This document shows positions 42,852 through 51,275 of a DNA stretch of 64,000 bases, piece by piece; the first letter of the stretch is position 1, and every line of letters begins with the position of its first letter. The DNA comes from Streptomyces sp. 35G-GA-8 (GTDB lineage Bacteria; Actinomycetota; Actinomycetes; Streptomycetales; Streptomycetaceae), in assembly GCF_023534745.1 (NCBI RefSeq), contig NZ_JAMHJQ010000003.1:62001-126000 (forward strand), read 5' to 3'. The notes under the pieces were generated by a model. The model made no database searches and had not been told where the DNA came from. It saw only the letters and a list, made by a program, of their open reading frames with translations. The translations under genes were made by a program, and so were the position numbers.

Positions 42852-43304
42852 ATGACCACGGATCAGCTGCCCCTCGGCGAGACGCTCGCCGCCACGGTTC
42901 CCATGATCAGGACCCTGGGACTGGAGTTTCTGGAGACCACGGCGGAACGGGCCGTCCTGCGCCTGCCCGACCAGCCCGACTACCACAACCACCTCGGCGG
43001 ACCGCACGCCGGAGCGATGTTCACCCTCGCTGAGTCGGCCAGCGGCGCCGTCGTGCTCGCCGCCTTCGGCGACCAGCTCCAGCGCGCGGTCCCGCTCGCT
43101 GTCACGGCGGAGATCGGCTACCGGAAACTCGCCAAGGGGATCGTGACGGCCACCGCCACGCTGGGCCGCCCCGCGGCGGACGTCGTCGCGGAGCTGGACG
43201 CCGGAGAGCGGCCGGAGTTTCCGGTGGCCGTCACTCTCACCCGTGAGGACGGAGCGGTCACCGGAGAGATGACCGTCGTCTGGACCCTCCGACCCCATTC
43301 CTGA
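42852..43304 (+). CDS. Hotdog-fold thioesterase-like protein (DUF4442/PaaI type)
   Basis: A 150-residue hotdog protein: PMIRTLGLEFLETTAERAVLRLPD, NHLGGPHAGAMFTLAESASGAV, the central catalytic-type HAG loop, and VTAEIGYRKLAKGIVTATATLG. Predicted soluble acyl-CoA or acyl-ACP thioesterase; the physiological substrate is unknown. The ATG at 42852 gives the usual family length. It is divergent from the membrane-protein gene with a ~95-bp promoter region, and 40 bp ahead of a large palindrome that precedes the DedA gene. Confidence 0.82.
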   Translation: MTTDQLPLGETLAATVPMIRTLGLEFLETTAERAVLRLPDQPDYHNHLGGPHAGAMFTLAESASGAVVLAAFGDQLQRAVPLAVTAEIGYRKLAKGIVTATATLGRPAADVVAELDAGERPEFPVAVTLTREDGAVTGEMTVVWTLRPHS

Positions 43305-43343
43305 CCTCGTCCGCGTTCCTGACCCCACCCGCCCACCAGGTAG

Positions 43344-43383
43344 GCTGCCCGGCGTGCGCCTGGCCAGGCGCACGCCGGGCAGC
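43344..43383. promoter_or_regulatory. Perfect 40-bp palindrome before the DedA gene
   Basis: GCTGCCCGGCGTGCGCCTGG at 43344-43363 is followed immediately by its exact reverse complement (43364-43383), with no spacer. It lies 39 bp after the thioesterase stop and 23 bp before the DedA GTG. It can form a 20-bp hairpin minus the turn (terminator of the first gene, potentially limiting the second) or serve as a dimeric operator. Confidence 0.7.
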
Positions 43384-43406
43384 GGAACCAACGAGAGGAA
43401 CCGGCG

Positions 43407-44060
43407 GTGCACGTCCAGGAGTGGCTGGAGACCGTCCCCGCGGTCAGCGTCTATCTCCTGGTGGGGGTGGTCATCGGGCTCGAAAGCCTCGGGATCCCGC
43501 TGCCGGGTGAGATCGTCCTCGTCAGCTCGGCGCTGCTCGCCTCCCAGCACGGCGACATCAATCCGTACATCCTCGGCGCCTGCGCCACCGCCGGGGCGAT
43601 CATCGGCGACTCGATCGGCTATGCCATCGGGCGCAAGGGCGGCAGGCCGCTGCTCGCCCGGCTCGGCGGGAAGTTCCCCAAGCACTTCGGCGAGGCCCAG
43701 ATCGCCATGGCGGAGCGATCGTTCCAGAAGTGGGGCATGTGGGCCGTCTTCTTCGGCCGCTTCGTCGCCCTGCTGCGGATCTTCGCCGGACCGCTCGCGG
43801 GCGTGCTGCACATGCCGTACTGGAAGTTCCTGATCGCCAATGTGCTGGGCGGCATCCTCTGGGCGGGCGGTACGACCGCCGTCGTCTACTCGGTGGGCGT
43901 GGTCGCCGAGGCCTGGCTCAAGCGCTTCTCCTGGCTCGGTCTGCTGCTCGCGGTGCTGATCGGGATCGTGTCCATGCTCGTCCTGAGGAACCGCGCGAAG
44001 AAGGCCGGGGAGCCGAAGCCGTCCGCGGGCGACCCGGAACCCGTACCCGCCGCGGAGTAG
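43407..44060 (+). CDS. DedA-family membrane protein
   Basis: A 217-residue polytopic protein of the DedA/SNARE-associated family, linked to undecaprenyl-phosphate or lipid flipping and membrane potential. Hallmarks are ESLGIPLPGEIVLVSSALLA and GDSIGYAIGRKGGRPLLARLG (GDxxxYxxGR), then FFGRFVALLRIFAGPLAGVLHMPYWKFL (R...G). Five to six transmembrane helices and a charged cytoplasmic C-tail. GTG at 43407 after GAGAGGAACC. The perfect palindrome at 43344 stands directly upstream. It may share a transcript with the thioesterase. Confidence 0.92.
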   Translation: MHVQEWLETVPAVSVYLLVGVVIGLESLGIPLPGEIVLVSSALLASQHGDINPYILGACATAGAIIGDSIGYAIGRKGGRPLLARLGGKFPKHFGEAQIAMAERSFQKWGMWAVFFGRFVALLRIFAGPLAGVLHMPYWKFLIANVLGGILWAGGTTAVVYSVGVVAEAWLKRFSWLGLLLAVLIGIVSMLVLRNRAKKAGEPKPSAGDPEPVPAAE

Positions 44061-44071
44061 GGACCGTGCGT

Positions 44072-44093
44072 GCCCGGGAGTCCGCTCCCGGGC
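44072..44093. terminator. Bidirectional hairpin between DedA and carbonic anhydrase genes
   Basis: GCCCGGGAG-tccg-CTCCCGGGC, perfect 9-bp stem with a tetraloop, between convergent stops. Confidence 0.75.
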
Positions 44094-44099
44094 CGGGCG

Positions 44100-44633
44100 T
44101 CATCGGTCCTCGTGCGTCCCGCGGTGGGCCTTCGCCAGCTCCAGATAGCCCGCCGCGTTCAGCCTGATCCCCGCCCGCTCCTCCTCGGTCAGCTCGCGCT
44201 TGACCTTGGCGGGCACCCCCGCGACCAGCGAGCCCGGCGGCACCCGCATGCCCTGCGGTACGAGCGACTGCGCCGCGACCAGTGACCCCGCGCCGATGTG
44301 GGCGCCGTTGAGGACCGTCGCGCCCATGCCGATCAGCACATCGTCCTCGACCGTGCAGCCGTGCAGCACCGCGTTGTGACCGACCGAGACGCGCTCGCCG
44401 ACCGTGAGCGGGAAACCGGGGTCGCAGTGCAGGGTGCAGTTGTCCTGGACGTTGGTGTCGGCGCCCACCACGATCGGCCCGCAGTCGGCCCTGAGCACCG
44501 CCTGGTACCAGATGCTCGCACCCGCCGCGACGGTGACATCGCCGACCACCACGGACGTCGGCGCGGTGAACGCGGCGGCGTCGACACGCGGGGACTTTCC
44601 GCCCACACCGGTGATCAGTGCCCGTTCCGTCAT
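44100..44633 (-). CDS. Gamma-class carbonic anhydrase-family protein
   Basis: A 177-residue left-handed beta-helix protein with hexapeptide repeats. Zinc-ligand histidines are recognisable in NCTLHCDPG and SVGHNAVLHGCTV, giving the H...HxxxxH pattern. The N-terminal SVVVGDVTVAAGASIWYQAVLRAD is characteristic. Predicted to hydrate CO2 or act as a homologous CoA/acyl transferase such as PaaY; sequence alone does not separate them. The C-terminal helix (LTEEERAGIRLNAAGYLELAK) matches gamma-CA trimers. The ATG at 44633 has GGAGAC 4 nt upstream. Confidence 0.88.
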   Translation of the reverse strand: MTERALITGVGGKSPRVDAAAFTAPTSVVVGDVTVAAGASIWYQAVLRADCGPIVVGADTNVQDNCTLHCDPGFPLTVGERVSVGHNAVLHGCTVEDDVLIGMGATVLNGAHIGAGSLVAAQSLVPQGMRVPPGSLVAGVPAKVKRELTEEERAGIRLNAAGYLELAKAHRGTHEDR

Positions 44634-44793
44634 GACGTCTCCTCCATGCTGATCGGAGTTACACCGTAAGCGATCACTCCTGACACAGGGACCTCAGGTC
44701 GGGTGAGGAGATGACTGTTTCTGATGACGGTTGATCAATAACCTTGGCTGAGAAGCCCGTTATCGATCGGGCTGATACTGAACGAGGAGCTCC

Positions 44794-46020
44794 ATGGCCA
44801 CCGCACATCAGGTCCCCGACATCCTGTCGCCCGAGTTCGCCGAGAACCCGTATCCGGCCTACAGCGTGATGCGCCAGAGCGCGCCGCTCATCTGGCACGA
44901 GGCCACGAAGAGCTACATCATCTCGCGCTACGAGGACGTCGAGCGCGTCTTCAAGGACAAGGAGTCGGAGTTCACCACCGACAACTACGACTGGCAGATC
45001 GAGCCCGTGCACGGCAAAACGATCCTCCAGCTGAGCGGCCGGGAGCACGCGGTGCGCCGGGCGCTGGTCGCCCCCGCCTTCCGCGGCAGCGATCTGCGGG
45101 ACAAGTTCCAGCCGGTCATCGACCGCAACTCGCGTGAACTGATCGACGCCTTCCGGCACACCGGATCCGCCGATCTGGTCACGGACTACGCCACCCGCTT
45201 CCCCGTCAATGTCATCGCCGACATGCTGGGCCTCGACAAGGCCGACCACGCCCGGTTCCACGGCTGGTACACCGCGGTCATCGCCTTCCTGGGCAACCTC
45301 TCCGGCGACCCGGAGGTCGCGGCGGCCGGTGAGCGTACCCGCGTCGAGTTCGCCGAGTACATGCTGCCGATCATCCAGCACCGGCGCGACAACCTCGGGG
45401 ACGATCTGCTCTCCTCGCTCTGCGCCGCCGAGGTCGACGGCGTACGGATGAGCGACGAGGACATCAAGGCGTTCTGCAGCCTGCTGCTCGCGGCCGGCGG
45501 GGAGACCACCGACAAGGCGATCGCCAGCGTCTTCGCGAATCTGCTGCTCCACCCCGACCAGCTGGCGGCCGTACAGCGGGACCGCGCGCTGATCGACCGG
45601 GCCTTCGCGGAGACGCTCCGGTTCACCCCGCCGGTGCATATGATCATGCGGCAGGCCGCCAAGGACGTCGAGGTCACCGGCGGGACCATCCCGACCGGAG
45701 CCACGGTCACCTGTCTGATCGGCGCCGCCAACCGCGACGGCTCGCGCTACCAGGAGCCGGACCGTTTCAATATCTTCCGGGACGATCTGACCACCACGAC
45801 CGCGTTCTCCGCGGCGGCCGACCATCTGGCGTTCGCGCTCGGCCGGCACTTCTGCGTCGGCGCCCTGCTGGCGAAGGCGGAGGTCGAGACCGGCGTCAAC
45901 CAACTGCTCGACGCCATGCCGGACATCCGTCTCGCCGACGGGTTCGACCCGTTCGAGCAGGGCGTGTTCACGCGCGGACCGCAGACGCTGCCCGTGCGTT
46001 TCACCCCGGTGAAGGGCTGA
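44794..46020 (+). CDS. Cytochrome P450 (canonical motifs)
   Basis: A 408-residue bacterial P450. I-helix LLLAAGGETTDKAI has the normal acid-alcohol pair. K-helix is FAETLRFTPPVHM (ExxR). The heme loop LAFALGRHFCVGALLAKAE has Cys near residue 352, and the C-helix REHAVRRALV is of HxxxR type. The ATG at 44794 follows GAGGAG. It faces the conservon P450 tail to tail across a strong terminator. Paired P450s occur at Streptomyces conservons, so a link is plausible, but it is on the opposite strand and not in the operon. Substrate unknown; no ferredoxin nearby. Confidence 0.92.
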   Translation: MATAHQVPDILSPEFAENPYPAYSVMRQSAPLIWHEATKSYIISRYEDVERVFKDKESEFTTDNYDWQIEPVHGKTILQLSGREHAVRRALVAPAFRGSDLRDKFQPVIDRNSRELIDAFRHTGSADLVTDYATRFPVNVIADMLGLDKADHARFHGWYTAVIAFLGNLSGDPEVAAAGERTRVEFAEYMLPIIQHRRDNLGDDLLSSLCAAEVDGVRMSDEDIKAFCSLLLAAGGETTDKAIASVFANLLLHPDQLAAVQRDRALIDRAFAETLRFTPPVHMIMRQAAKDVEVTGGTIPTGATVTCLIGAANRDGSRYQEPDRFNIFRDDLTTTTAFSAAADHLAFALGRHFCVGALLAKAEVETGVNQLLDAMPDIRLADGFDPFEQGVFTRGPQTLPVRFTPVKG

Positions 46021-46028
46021 CGGCATCC

Positions 46029-46054
46029 GCCGGGCCCGGGTTTCCGGGCCCGGC
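46029..46054. terminator. Bidirectional hairpin between the two P450 genes
   Basis: GCCGGGCCCGG-gttt-CCGGGCCCGGC, perfect 11-bp stem and tetraloop between convergent stop codons. Confidence 0.8.
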
Positions 46055-46092
46055 GGCCGGGCACCGGCGGCTGACCGGTGAAGACGGCTCCG

Positions 46093-47373
46093 CTACTGCA
46101 CGACCGGGGTGAAGCTCACCGGCAGCGCGGTCAGCCCCCGCATCCAGATGGACGGCCGCCACCGCAGCTCGTTCGGCTCGACCGCGAGCACCACGTCCGG
46201 CAGCCGCTCGAGCAACGTCTCCACCGCGGTGCGCGCGATGACATCGGCCAGCAGCGGGGCCGGGTAGGGGCAGCGGTGCTCACCGTTGCTGAACGACAGA
46301 TGCGCGGAGTTCTCCGGGCCGATATGGCCCTCCGGCCAGATCTGCGGATCGGTGTTGGCCGCGGCGAGCCCCAGGACCAGACAGTCGCCCGCCTTGATGT
46401 GCCGGCCGCCGAGCTGGGTGTCGCGCACCGCCCACCGGCCGATGAAGTTCTGCGTCGGCGTGTCCAGCCACAGCACCTCGTTCAGCGCCTGACCGACGCT
46501 GAGCCGGCCGCCCGACACGTTCAGCGCGAACCGGTCGTCGGTCAGCAGCAGTCGCAGGGTGTTGCAGATCCAGTTGGCGGTCGGCTGCTGCGCGGCGGCG
46601 ATGACGGTGATCAGGTCGACGACCATCTCCTCGTCCGTCAGCCCGGCCGGGTGGCTCAGCATCCGGGAGGTGATGTCGGACCCCGGGTTGTTCCGCTTGT
46701 CCTTGACCAGCCGCTGCATCCGCTCCATCACCCGCACATAGGCGGCGACCGGGTCGTCACCCTCGGCGGCGTCCAGCGAGATCCGCAGATCGCGGACCAG
46801 GTCGTCGGTGTCGACGCCGTCGGCCGGCATGCCGCAGAGCCGCACCACGGCCCGCATCGGCAGCGCGTGCGCGAACGCGCTCATCAGCTCGGCCTGCCCG
46901 CTGCCGGCGAAGGCGTCGATGAGCCCCTCGGCGATCTCGCGGCAGGTATGGGCCAGTTCGAACTGGTCGACGGCCTCCAGCGCCTCGGTGATCACACCGG
47001 CCCTGCGCTGGTGCTCCGGTCCCTCGGCGAACATCACCGACGGCTGGTAGCCGACGAACGGCATCAGCGGCCAGTCGGGCGGGATCGACGGCCACTGGTT
47101 CCAGCGCCGTGAGTCCCGGGCGAACAGCTCGTCGTGGTTGGTGACATACGAGACCTCGGTATAGCCGAGCACCAGCCAGGCGGGGATGCCCCCGTCAAGA
47201 ACGACGGGCGCGATCGCGCCGTGCTCCCTGCGCAGGGTGCGGTACAGCTGGGACGGGGTCTGCTGGTACTCCAGGCCGCTCAGCGCGACGGCGTCCTCCT
47301 GCGCGCCGGCGTGCGCGGGGCACCCGGGTGGCGGGAGGGCCTGGTCGAGGGAGAGGTCTGCGGGGTCGGTCAT
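46093..47373 (-). CDS. Conservon-associated cytochrome P450 lacking ExxR (CYP157-like)
   Basis: A 426-residue P450 as the last cistron of the cvn operon; ATG overlaps the cvnD stop (ATGA). The heme loop is LSFSNGEHRCPYPAPLLAD. The K-helix, universally ExxR, reads ALNEVLWLDTP (E-V-L-W), the same kind of replacement reported for Streptomyces CYP157C1. The I-helix VIAAAQQPTANWI has Gln-Pro-Thr in place of the usual (A/G)Gx(D/E)T. Family CYP157 members sit in conservons, and a P450 (RarE) is the terminal gene of the S. coelicolor rar conservon. The chemical role is unknown; it may work as a signalling or non-oxygenase heme protein. Confidence 0.87.
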   Translation of the reverse strand: MTDPADLSLDQALPPPGCPAHAGAQEDAVALSGLEYQQTPSQLYRTLRREHGAIAPVVLDGGIPAWLVLGYTEVSYVTNHDELFARDSRRWNQWPSIPPDWPLMPFVGYQPSVMFAEGPEHQRRAGVITEALEAVDQFELAHTCREIAEGLIDAFAGSGQAELMSAFAHALPMRAVVRLCGMPADGVDTDDLVRDLRISLDAAEGDDPVAAYVRVMERMQRLVKDKRNNPGSDITSRMLSHPAGLTDEEMVVDLITVIAAAQQPTANWICNTLRLLLTDDRFALNVSGGRLSVGQALNEVLWLDTPTQNFIGRWAVRDTQLGGRHIKAGDCLVLGLAAANTDPQIWPEGHIGPENSAHLSFSNGEHRCPYPAPLLADVIARTAVETLLERLPDVVLAVEPNELRWRPSIWMRGLTALPVSFTPVVQ

Positions 47374-47984
47374 GAGGTCATCTCCCGGGCCATCGCCAGT
47401 TCGTAGAGGTGGTCCACGAGGGTGATCAGTACGTTCTTGCCGGACGAGCGCACCCGCGCGTCGCAGTCGATCAGCGGCACATGATCGGGCAGCGAGAGCG
47501 CCTGCCTGATCTCCGCCAGTGAGAACGCCGAGACATCGTCGTCGAACCGGTTGACCGCGACCACGAACGGGGTCCTGTGGTGCTCCAGCCGGTCGATCGC
47601 GTACCAGGACTCGCTCATCCGCCGGGTGTCGACCAGTACGACCGCGCCCAGTGTGCCCGAGAAGAGCCGGTCCCAGAGGAACCAGAACCTCTCCTGTCCG
47701 GGCGCCCCGAACAAATAGAGCACCATACGGTCGTTGAGACTGATCCGGCCGAAGTCGAAGGCCACGGTCGTGGTGGTCTTGGTGGTCAGCCCGACCGTCT
47801 CGTCGACACCGACCCCGGCCTGCGTCATGACCTCTTCGGTATTGAGCGGCCGGATCTCGCTCACCGACCGTACGAGGGTGGTCTTGCCCACCCCGAATCC
47901 GCCCACGATGACAATCTTGAGACCGGTCTCGGCGGCGTCGGCCAGTGGAGTACGGGCCGGCAGCTCAGAGGTTACGGAGTCCAA
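47370..47984 (-). CDS. cvnD: Conservon GTP-binding protein CvnD
   Basis: A 204-residue Ras-like/MglA-type small GTPase: Walker A IVGGFGVGKTTLVRSV, G3 region FGAPGQERFWFLW, and G4 VAVNRFDD. It forms a membrane-associated, G-protein-like complex with CvnA-C that controls antibiotic production and differentiation in streptomycetes. It overlaps cvnC by 20 bp and the P450 by 4 bp. Normal family length. The start ATG at 47984 (MDSVTSELPARTP) fits the family. Confidence 0.92.
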   Translation of the reverse strand: MDSVTSELPARTPLADAAETGLKIVIVGGFGVGKTTLVRSVSEIRPLNTEEVMTQAGVGVDETVGLTTKTTTTVAFDFGRISLNDRMVLYLFGAPGQERFWFLWDRLFSGTLGAVVLVDTRRMSESWYAIDRLEHHRTPFVVAVNRFDDDVSAFSLAEIRQALSLPDHVPLIDCDARVRSSGKNVLITLVDHLYELAMAREMTS

Positions 47985-48324
47985 GGAGCACCTCCTTCAG
48001 AAGGGCGGAGTCGGGCAGCTCCGCAGAGCGTGCCGCACGGGGATGCCGGGCGGTGATCCGGCCCGTCGCGAGGAGATCACCGAGGAGGATCCGCACCACC
48101 GTCACCGGCAGCCGCAGCTCCGCGGAGATCTCGACGACCGCTGTGGGATGACGGCACAGTTCCAGAATCCGGACATGCTCCGACTGCATCCCCTGCGTCG
48201 GTTCGCACTCGCTGACGATCAGGGTGACCAGATCGAACGAGTCGTCGTCGACCCGGCTGCGGCCACCGGTGACGGTGTACAGCCGGTCGGGATCCCCGGT
48301 GTCGACGGGCCGGCGGGGGGTCAT
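47965..48324 (-). CDS. cvnC: Conservon DUF742 protein CvnC
   Basis: A 119-residue DUF742 protein: RLYTVTGGRSRVDD, then LVTLIVSECEPTQGMQSEHVRILELCRHPTAVVEISAELRLPVTVVRILLGDLLATGRI, which contains a winged-helix-like fold, and the ending SALLKEVLLGLRNL. In conservons it bridges the roadblock protein and the GTPase. The ATG at 48324 overlaps the cvnB stop (ATGA). DNA binding is suggested by the fold but unproven here. Confidence 0.92.
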   Translation of the reverse strand: MTPRRPVDTGDPDRLYTVTGGRSRVDDDSFDLVTLIVSECEPTQGMQSEHVRILELCRHPTAVVEISAELRLPVTVVRILLGDLLATGRITARHPRAARSAELPDSALLKEVLLGLRNL

Positions 48325-48740
48325 GACGGAGAACTCTCCTGGACCCACGCACGCGGCTCGGCCCGCAAATGCTCACCGATCTGCTCGACCAGCTCGGTCA
48401 TCTGATGGCCCACCACACCCGGATCGGCGCCGTCCTCGGCCACGACCGCGAGATGCGCTCCGTCACCGGCCTCGACGATGAACAGCAGTCCGCCGTGGAA
48501 TTCGGTCATCGAGTGGCGTACGCCGCCGGTGCCGTTGCCGAACTCCACCGAGGCGCCCTGGGCGAGCGCCTGGATACCGGAACAGATGGCCGCCAGCTGG
48601 TCGGCCTGGTCGAGGGTGAGGTGACGGCTCCAGCAGAGCTTCAGCCCGTCACGGGAGAGCACCAGCGCGTGCCGGGTGCCGGGGGTGCGTTCCAACAGGC
48701 TCTCAAGGAGCCAGGTCAGGCTGTTGTCAGTGGTCTGCAT
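48321..48740 (-). CDS. cvnB: Conservon roadblock/LC7 protein CvnB
   Basis: A 139-residue roadblock/LC7-fold regulator (MglB-like), a likely GTPase-activating partner of CvnD: SLTWLLESLLERTPGTRHALVLSRDGL, DQADQLAAICSGIQALAQGAS, VEFGNGTGGVRHSMTEFHGG, and LAVVAEDGADPGVVGHQM. The ATG at 48740 gives standard length. A much longer frame to 49505 crosses the cvnA reading frame and was rejected. 118 bp separate it from cvnA. Confidence 0.92.
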   Translation of the reverse strand: MQTTDNSLTWLLESLLERTPGTRHALVLSRDGLKLCWSRHLTLDQADQLAAICSGIQALAQGASVEFGNGTGGVRHSMTEFHGGLLFIVEAGDGAHLAVVAEDGADPGVVGHQMTELVEQIGEHLRAEPRAWVQESSPS

Positions 48741-48858
48741 GGTGTGCGTGGAACGGGTGGTACCGGGCTGACCGGTCACCCGCCCGTGCCTCCAATCTCG
48801 CGTTCCGGGTGGGGAAGGGCGCCAAGACCCCGGGCGCCGTACGGGGAGCGGGCGGCCC

Positions 48859-50667
48859 TTACTCGGCCGGGGTCCCGGACGTGCCGTCAGGATCCTTCGT
48901 ACCGCCGGTTCCGGGCGCGTCCTGGGCGCCGCCCGTGCCTGACGCGCCCTTCGAGGGGCGGCGCGCACGGTGGAAGGCGCCGAACTGGGAGCCCGCGTCG
49001 CGGCCCGGCCGGGCGCCGTCGCTCTCCGACTCGGACTCCGGCTGCGGCCGGCCCCGGTCGGCGGCGGCCATGGTGCGGCCGGGCGGGCGGACCGGCAGAC
49101 CGTTGGGTGTCGCCACGCGGGGGCCGTCCCCGGGAGAGGACGGGGAGGGCGGGTTGGACGGCGTGGACGGGGAGGGCGGTACGGGGGAGACCGACGGCGC
49201 GGACGAGTGGGGCGGGGCCGACGGGGCCGCCGTGCCCCGCGGGGCCGAGGTGACCGGCGGGTCGGCGGCGACCGTCGCCTCCGGGGCCGGGCGCAGCAGG
49301 AACTGCTCCGGTGCCATACCGCGCTGCTGGGCCATGAGCTGCGGCGGGAAGAGGACCACGACGCCCGTACCGCCGCGGGACGAGGGCCGGTAGTTGACAC
49401 TGATGTGGTACTTGGCGGCCAGCCTGCCGACCACGGCGAGCCCGAGCCGGGTGCCCTGGAGCATCGCCAGGTCGGTGACCCGTCCGGAGACGGACTCCTC
49501 GGCACGCCGCATGGCGGCGGCGGCCATCTTCAGACCGCTGTCCTCGATGGTCACCACGATTCCGGCGGTGCGCTCCTCGACATAGACATGGACCTCGTCG
49601 ATGGGCGGGGAGAAGTTCGCCGCGTTGTCCATGAGTTCGGCGAGGAGGTGCATCACGGGCTCGGCGGCGAACCCGGCGATCGCGGCGCTGCTCGAACAGT
49701 GCAGCCTGACCCGCTGGTACGCGGCGATCCGGCCCACCGCGCCGCGCAGGATGCTCTCCATGGCGATCGGCTTGTTCCAGGCGCGGCTCGGGCGCCCGCC
49801 CATCAGCAGGGCCAGCCGGTCGGTGAGCAGCCCGAGCTGCGAGGTGTTGTGGTCGAGCTTGAGGAGATCCCCGAAGACCTCTTCGCCGTATCGATCCTGC
49901 ATGTCGCGCAGATCGGCGAGCATGCTCACGGCCTTCGCCTGGACCCGGCTCAGCGCCTTGGCGCTGGCCGCCTGCGCCGCCGCGGCCCGTCGCTCGCTGG
50001 TGGCGAAGTTCCTGACCACGGTGTCCAGCAGGACCCGCAGCCGTGGATCGGAGGGCGGCTCGATGGTGCCGAGTACGGTGTCCGCGGAGCCGCCGGAGCG
50101 CAGTCCGCCGAGCGCGTCGGGAAGCGTCTTGGCGGTGAGCAGATCCAACTCGTCGGCGGCCCGCGTCAGCTGGGCGACGGCCCGCTCGCTCTCGGCGGTC
50201 GCGTGGGCGGCGCGCTGGGCGGAGTCGGCGATCTCGGTCGTGAACATCTCCAGCAGACGCCGCAGTTGGGGGTCGGACGGCGCCGGGGTGGACTCCAGGG
50301 TCTCGTCGGCGCCCGCGCCGTCCCGGACTCTCTTGACCACCGCGGGCAGCGCGACGTTCAGCAAATGCGCCGAGTCCGCGCCGAGTTGGGTCAGCCGTGA
50401 CTGTGTCGCCCGTGTCTCGTTCTCGGCGGTGTCCGCCGAGCGCCGGCGGCCCCGCAGCAGCAGCGCGGCGGTGACGGCCGTGGCCGCCAGACACACCCAG
50501 GCGACGGCGACGGTGGCGGCCACCCAACTACGGGCCGCCGCGGGCGCCGTCGCGGCCACGGCGCCTCCCGCCGCGGCGGAGACCACCAGCAGGGCCAGGG
50601 GTACGGCGAGCGGCAGAGTCCGTGCCCTGCGTATGCGGCGCGGGCGGGGGGCGACAGGCACTGACAT
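48859..50667 (-). CDS. cvnA: Conservon sensor histidine-kinase-like protein CvnA
   Basis: A 602-residue membrane sensor with two N-terminal transmembrane helices ([44 protein letters not shown]) enclosing a very short loop. A cytoplasmic helical region follows (~80-330, LLEMFTTEIADSAQRA...). The HATPase_c domain (LLAELMDNAANFSPPIDEVHVYVEE N-box; LAMLQGTRLGLAVVGRLAAKYHISV G-box) lacks a clear phosphorylatable His. The C-terminal ~170 residues are Pro/Ser/Gly-rich. First gene of the conservon. The ATG at 50667 (MSVPVAPRPRR) has GAGGG upstream; the longer ORF to 50778 was rejected. The GHKL fold with no obvious partner is typical for CvnA. Confidence 0.92.
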   Translation of the reverse strand: MSVPVAPRPRRIRRARTLPLAVPLALLVVSAAAGGAVAATAPAAARSWVAATVAVAWVCLAATAVTAALLLRGRRRSADTAENETRATQSRLTQLGADSAHLLNVALPAVVKRVRDGAGADETLESTPAPSDPQLRRLLEMFTTEIADSAQRAAHATAESERAVAQLTRAADELDLLTAKTLPDALGGLRSGGSADTVLGTIEPPSDPRLRVLLDTVVRNFATSERRAAAAQAASAKALSRVQAKAVSMLADLRDMQDRYGEEVFGDLLKLDHNTSQLGLLTDRLALLMGGRPSRAWNKPIAMESILRGAVGRIAAYQRVRLHCSSSAAIAGFAAEPVMHLLAELMDNAANFSPPIDEVHVYVEERTAGIVVTIEDSGLKMAAAAMRRAEESVSGRVTDLAMLQGTRLGLAVVGRLAAKYHISVNYRPSSRGGTGVVVLFPPQLMAQQRGMAPEQFLLRPAPEATVAADPPVTSAPRGTAAPSAPPHSSAPSVSPVPPSPSTPSNPPSPSSPGDGPRVATPNGLPVRPPGRTMAAADRGRPQPESESESDGARPGRDAGSQFGAFHRARRPSKGASGTGGAQDAPGTGGTKDPDGTSGTPAE

Positions 50668-51275
50668 TCCGCGGTCCCTCGGGTGCTTGAGTGCGGGGGA
50701 TAAAGACCGGCCGACCAGCGCGCTTCGGCCGCACAGGCGGGATCTGACACCGATGGGGACGGTGATCTTCCGCACCACATGTGGCGCTCATGCTAACCAC
50801 GCCGCGCGCTCGTGGAACACACAGATCGCCCGGAGCCCACTCAACGGAGGAGTTCGTCCCGAAGTCACCCACCGGCCAGGGTGGGCATGGTAAATAGAAT
50901 GAATCGCTGAAGCCTCTGTCATATGCGCAAACATCGCGTCTGCCATGCCCGAAGCTGGTATGCCGATGTCCGTTCGGTGCTCCGGACGCCCGCCGAGGGC
51001 CCGTTGAGGCCCGGTGTGGTCAACTGCTTTCAGCCAACCGTACGGTCACATTGGCCGCTCGAAGCCCCAGGGGAGGCGCTCGGGAGACCACACCTTAGGG
51101 GTGAGCCTTACCGTACGTTGTGCGGGGGTCACTCGATGTCCGGCAGCGCCGTTTCCGCCTGGCGCGAGCGATACGCGGTCGTAGGGGACCTCGCAGTACA
51201 GTGCGGTGAACGATGGGGTGCACCACGCCATAGTGCAGTCCATTGAACTGCCTCATTGAGCATATTGGACGGAAT
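50668..51275. promoter_or_regulatory. Divergent promoter region, conservon / XRE-cupin regulator
   Basis: About 600 bp without a supported gene. An AT-richer stretch at 50885-50935 is a likely cvn promoter zone. A GCAGT-N7-ACTGC inverted repeat at 51235-51251 abuts the XRE gene. AAGGCTCACCCCTAAGG (minus strand, about 51092-51110) is a partial, indel-bearing match to actinobacterial DtxR/DmdR iron boxes. ORFs in this stretch lack codon bias or SD. Confidence 0.4.

Noticed and set aside
48321-49505. 394-codon frame joining CvnB to Pro/Arg-rich sequence
   Set aside because: The upstream part is a shadow of cvnA; the normal roadblock protein starts at 48740.
50923-51246. 107-codon ORF in the cvnA/XRE gap
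   Set aside because: No SD, mixed composition and no recognisable domain; treated as non-coding.
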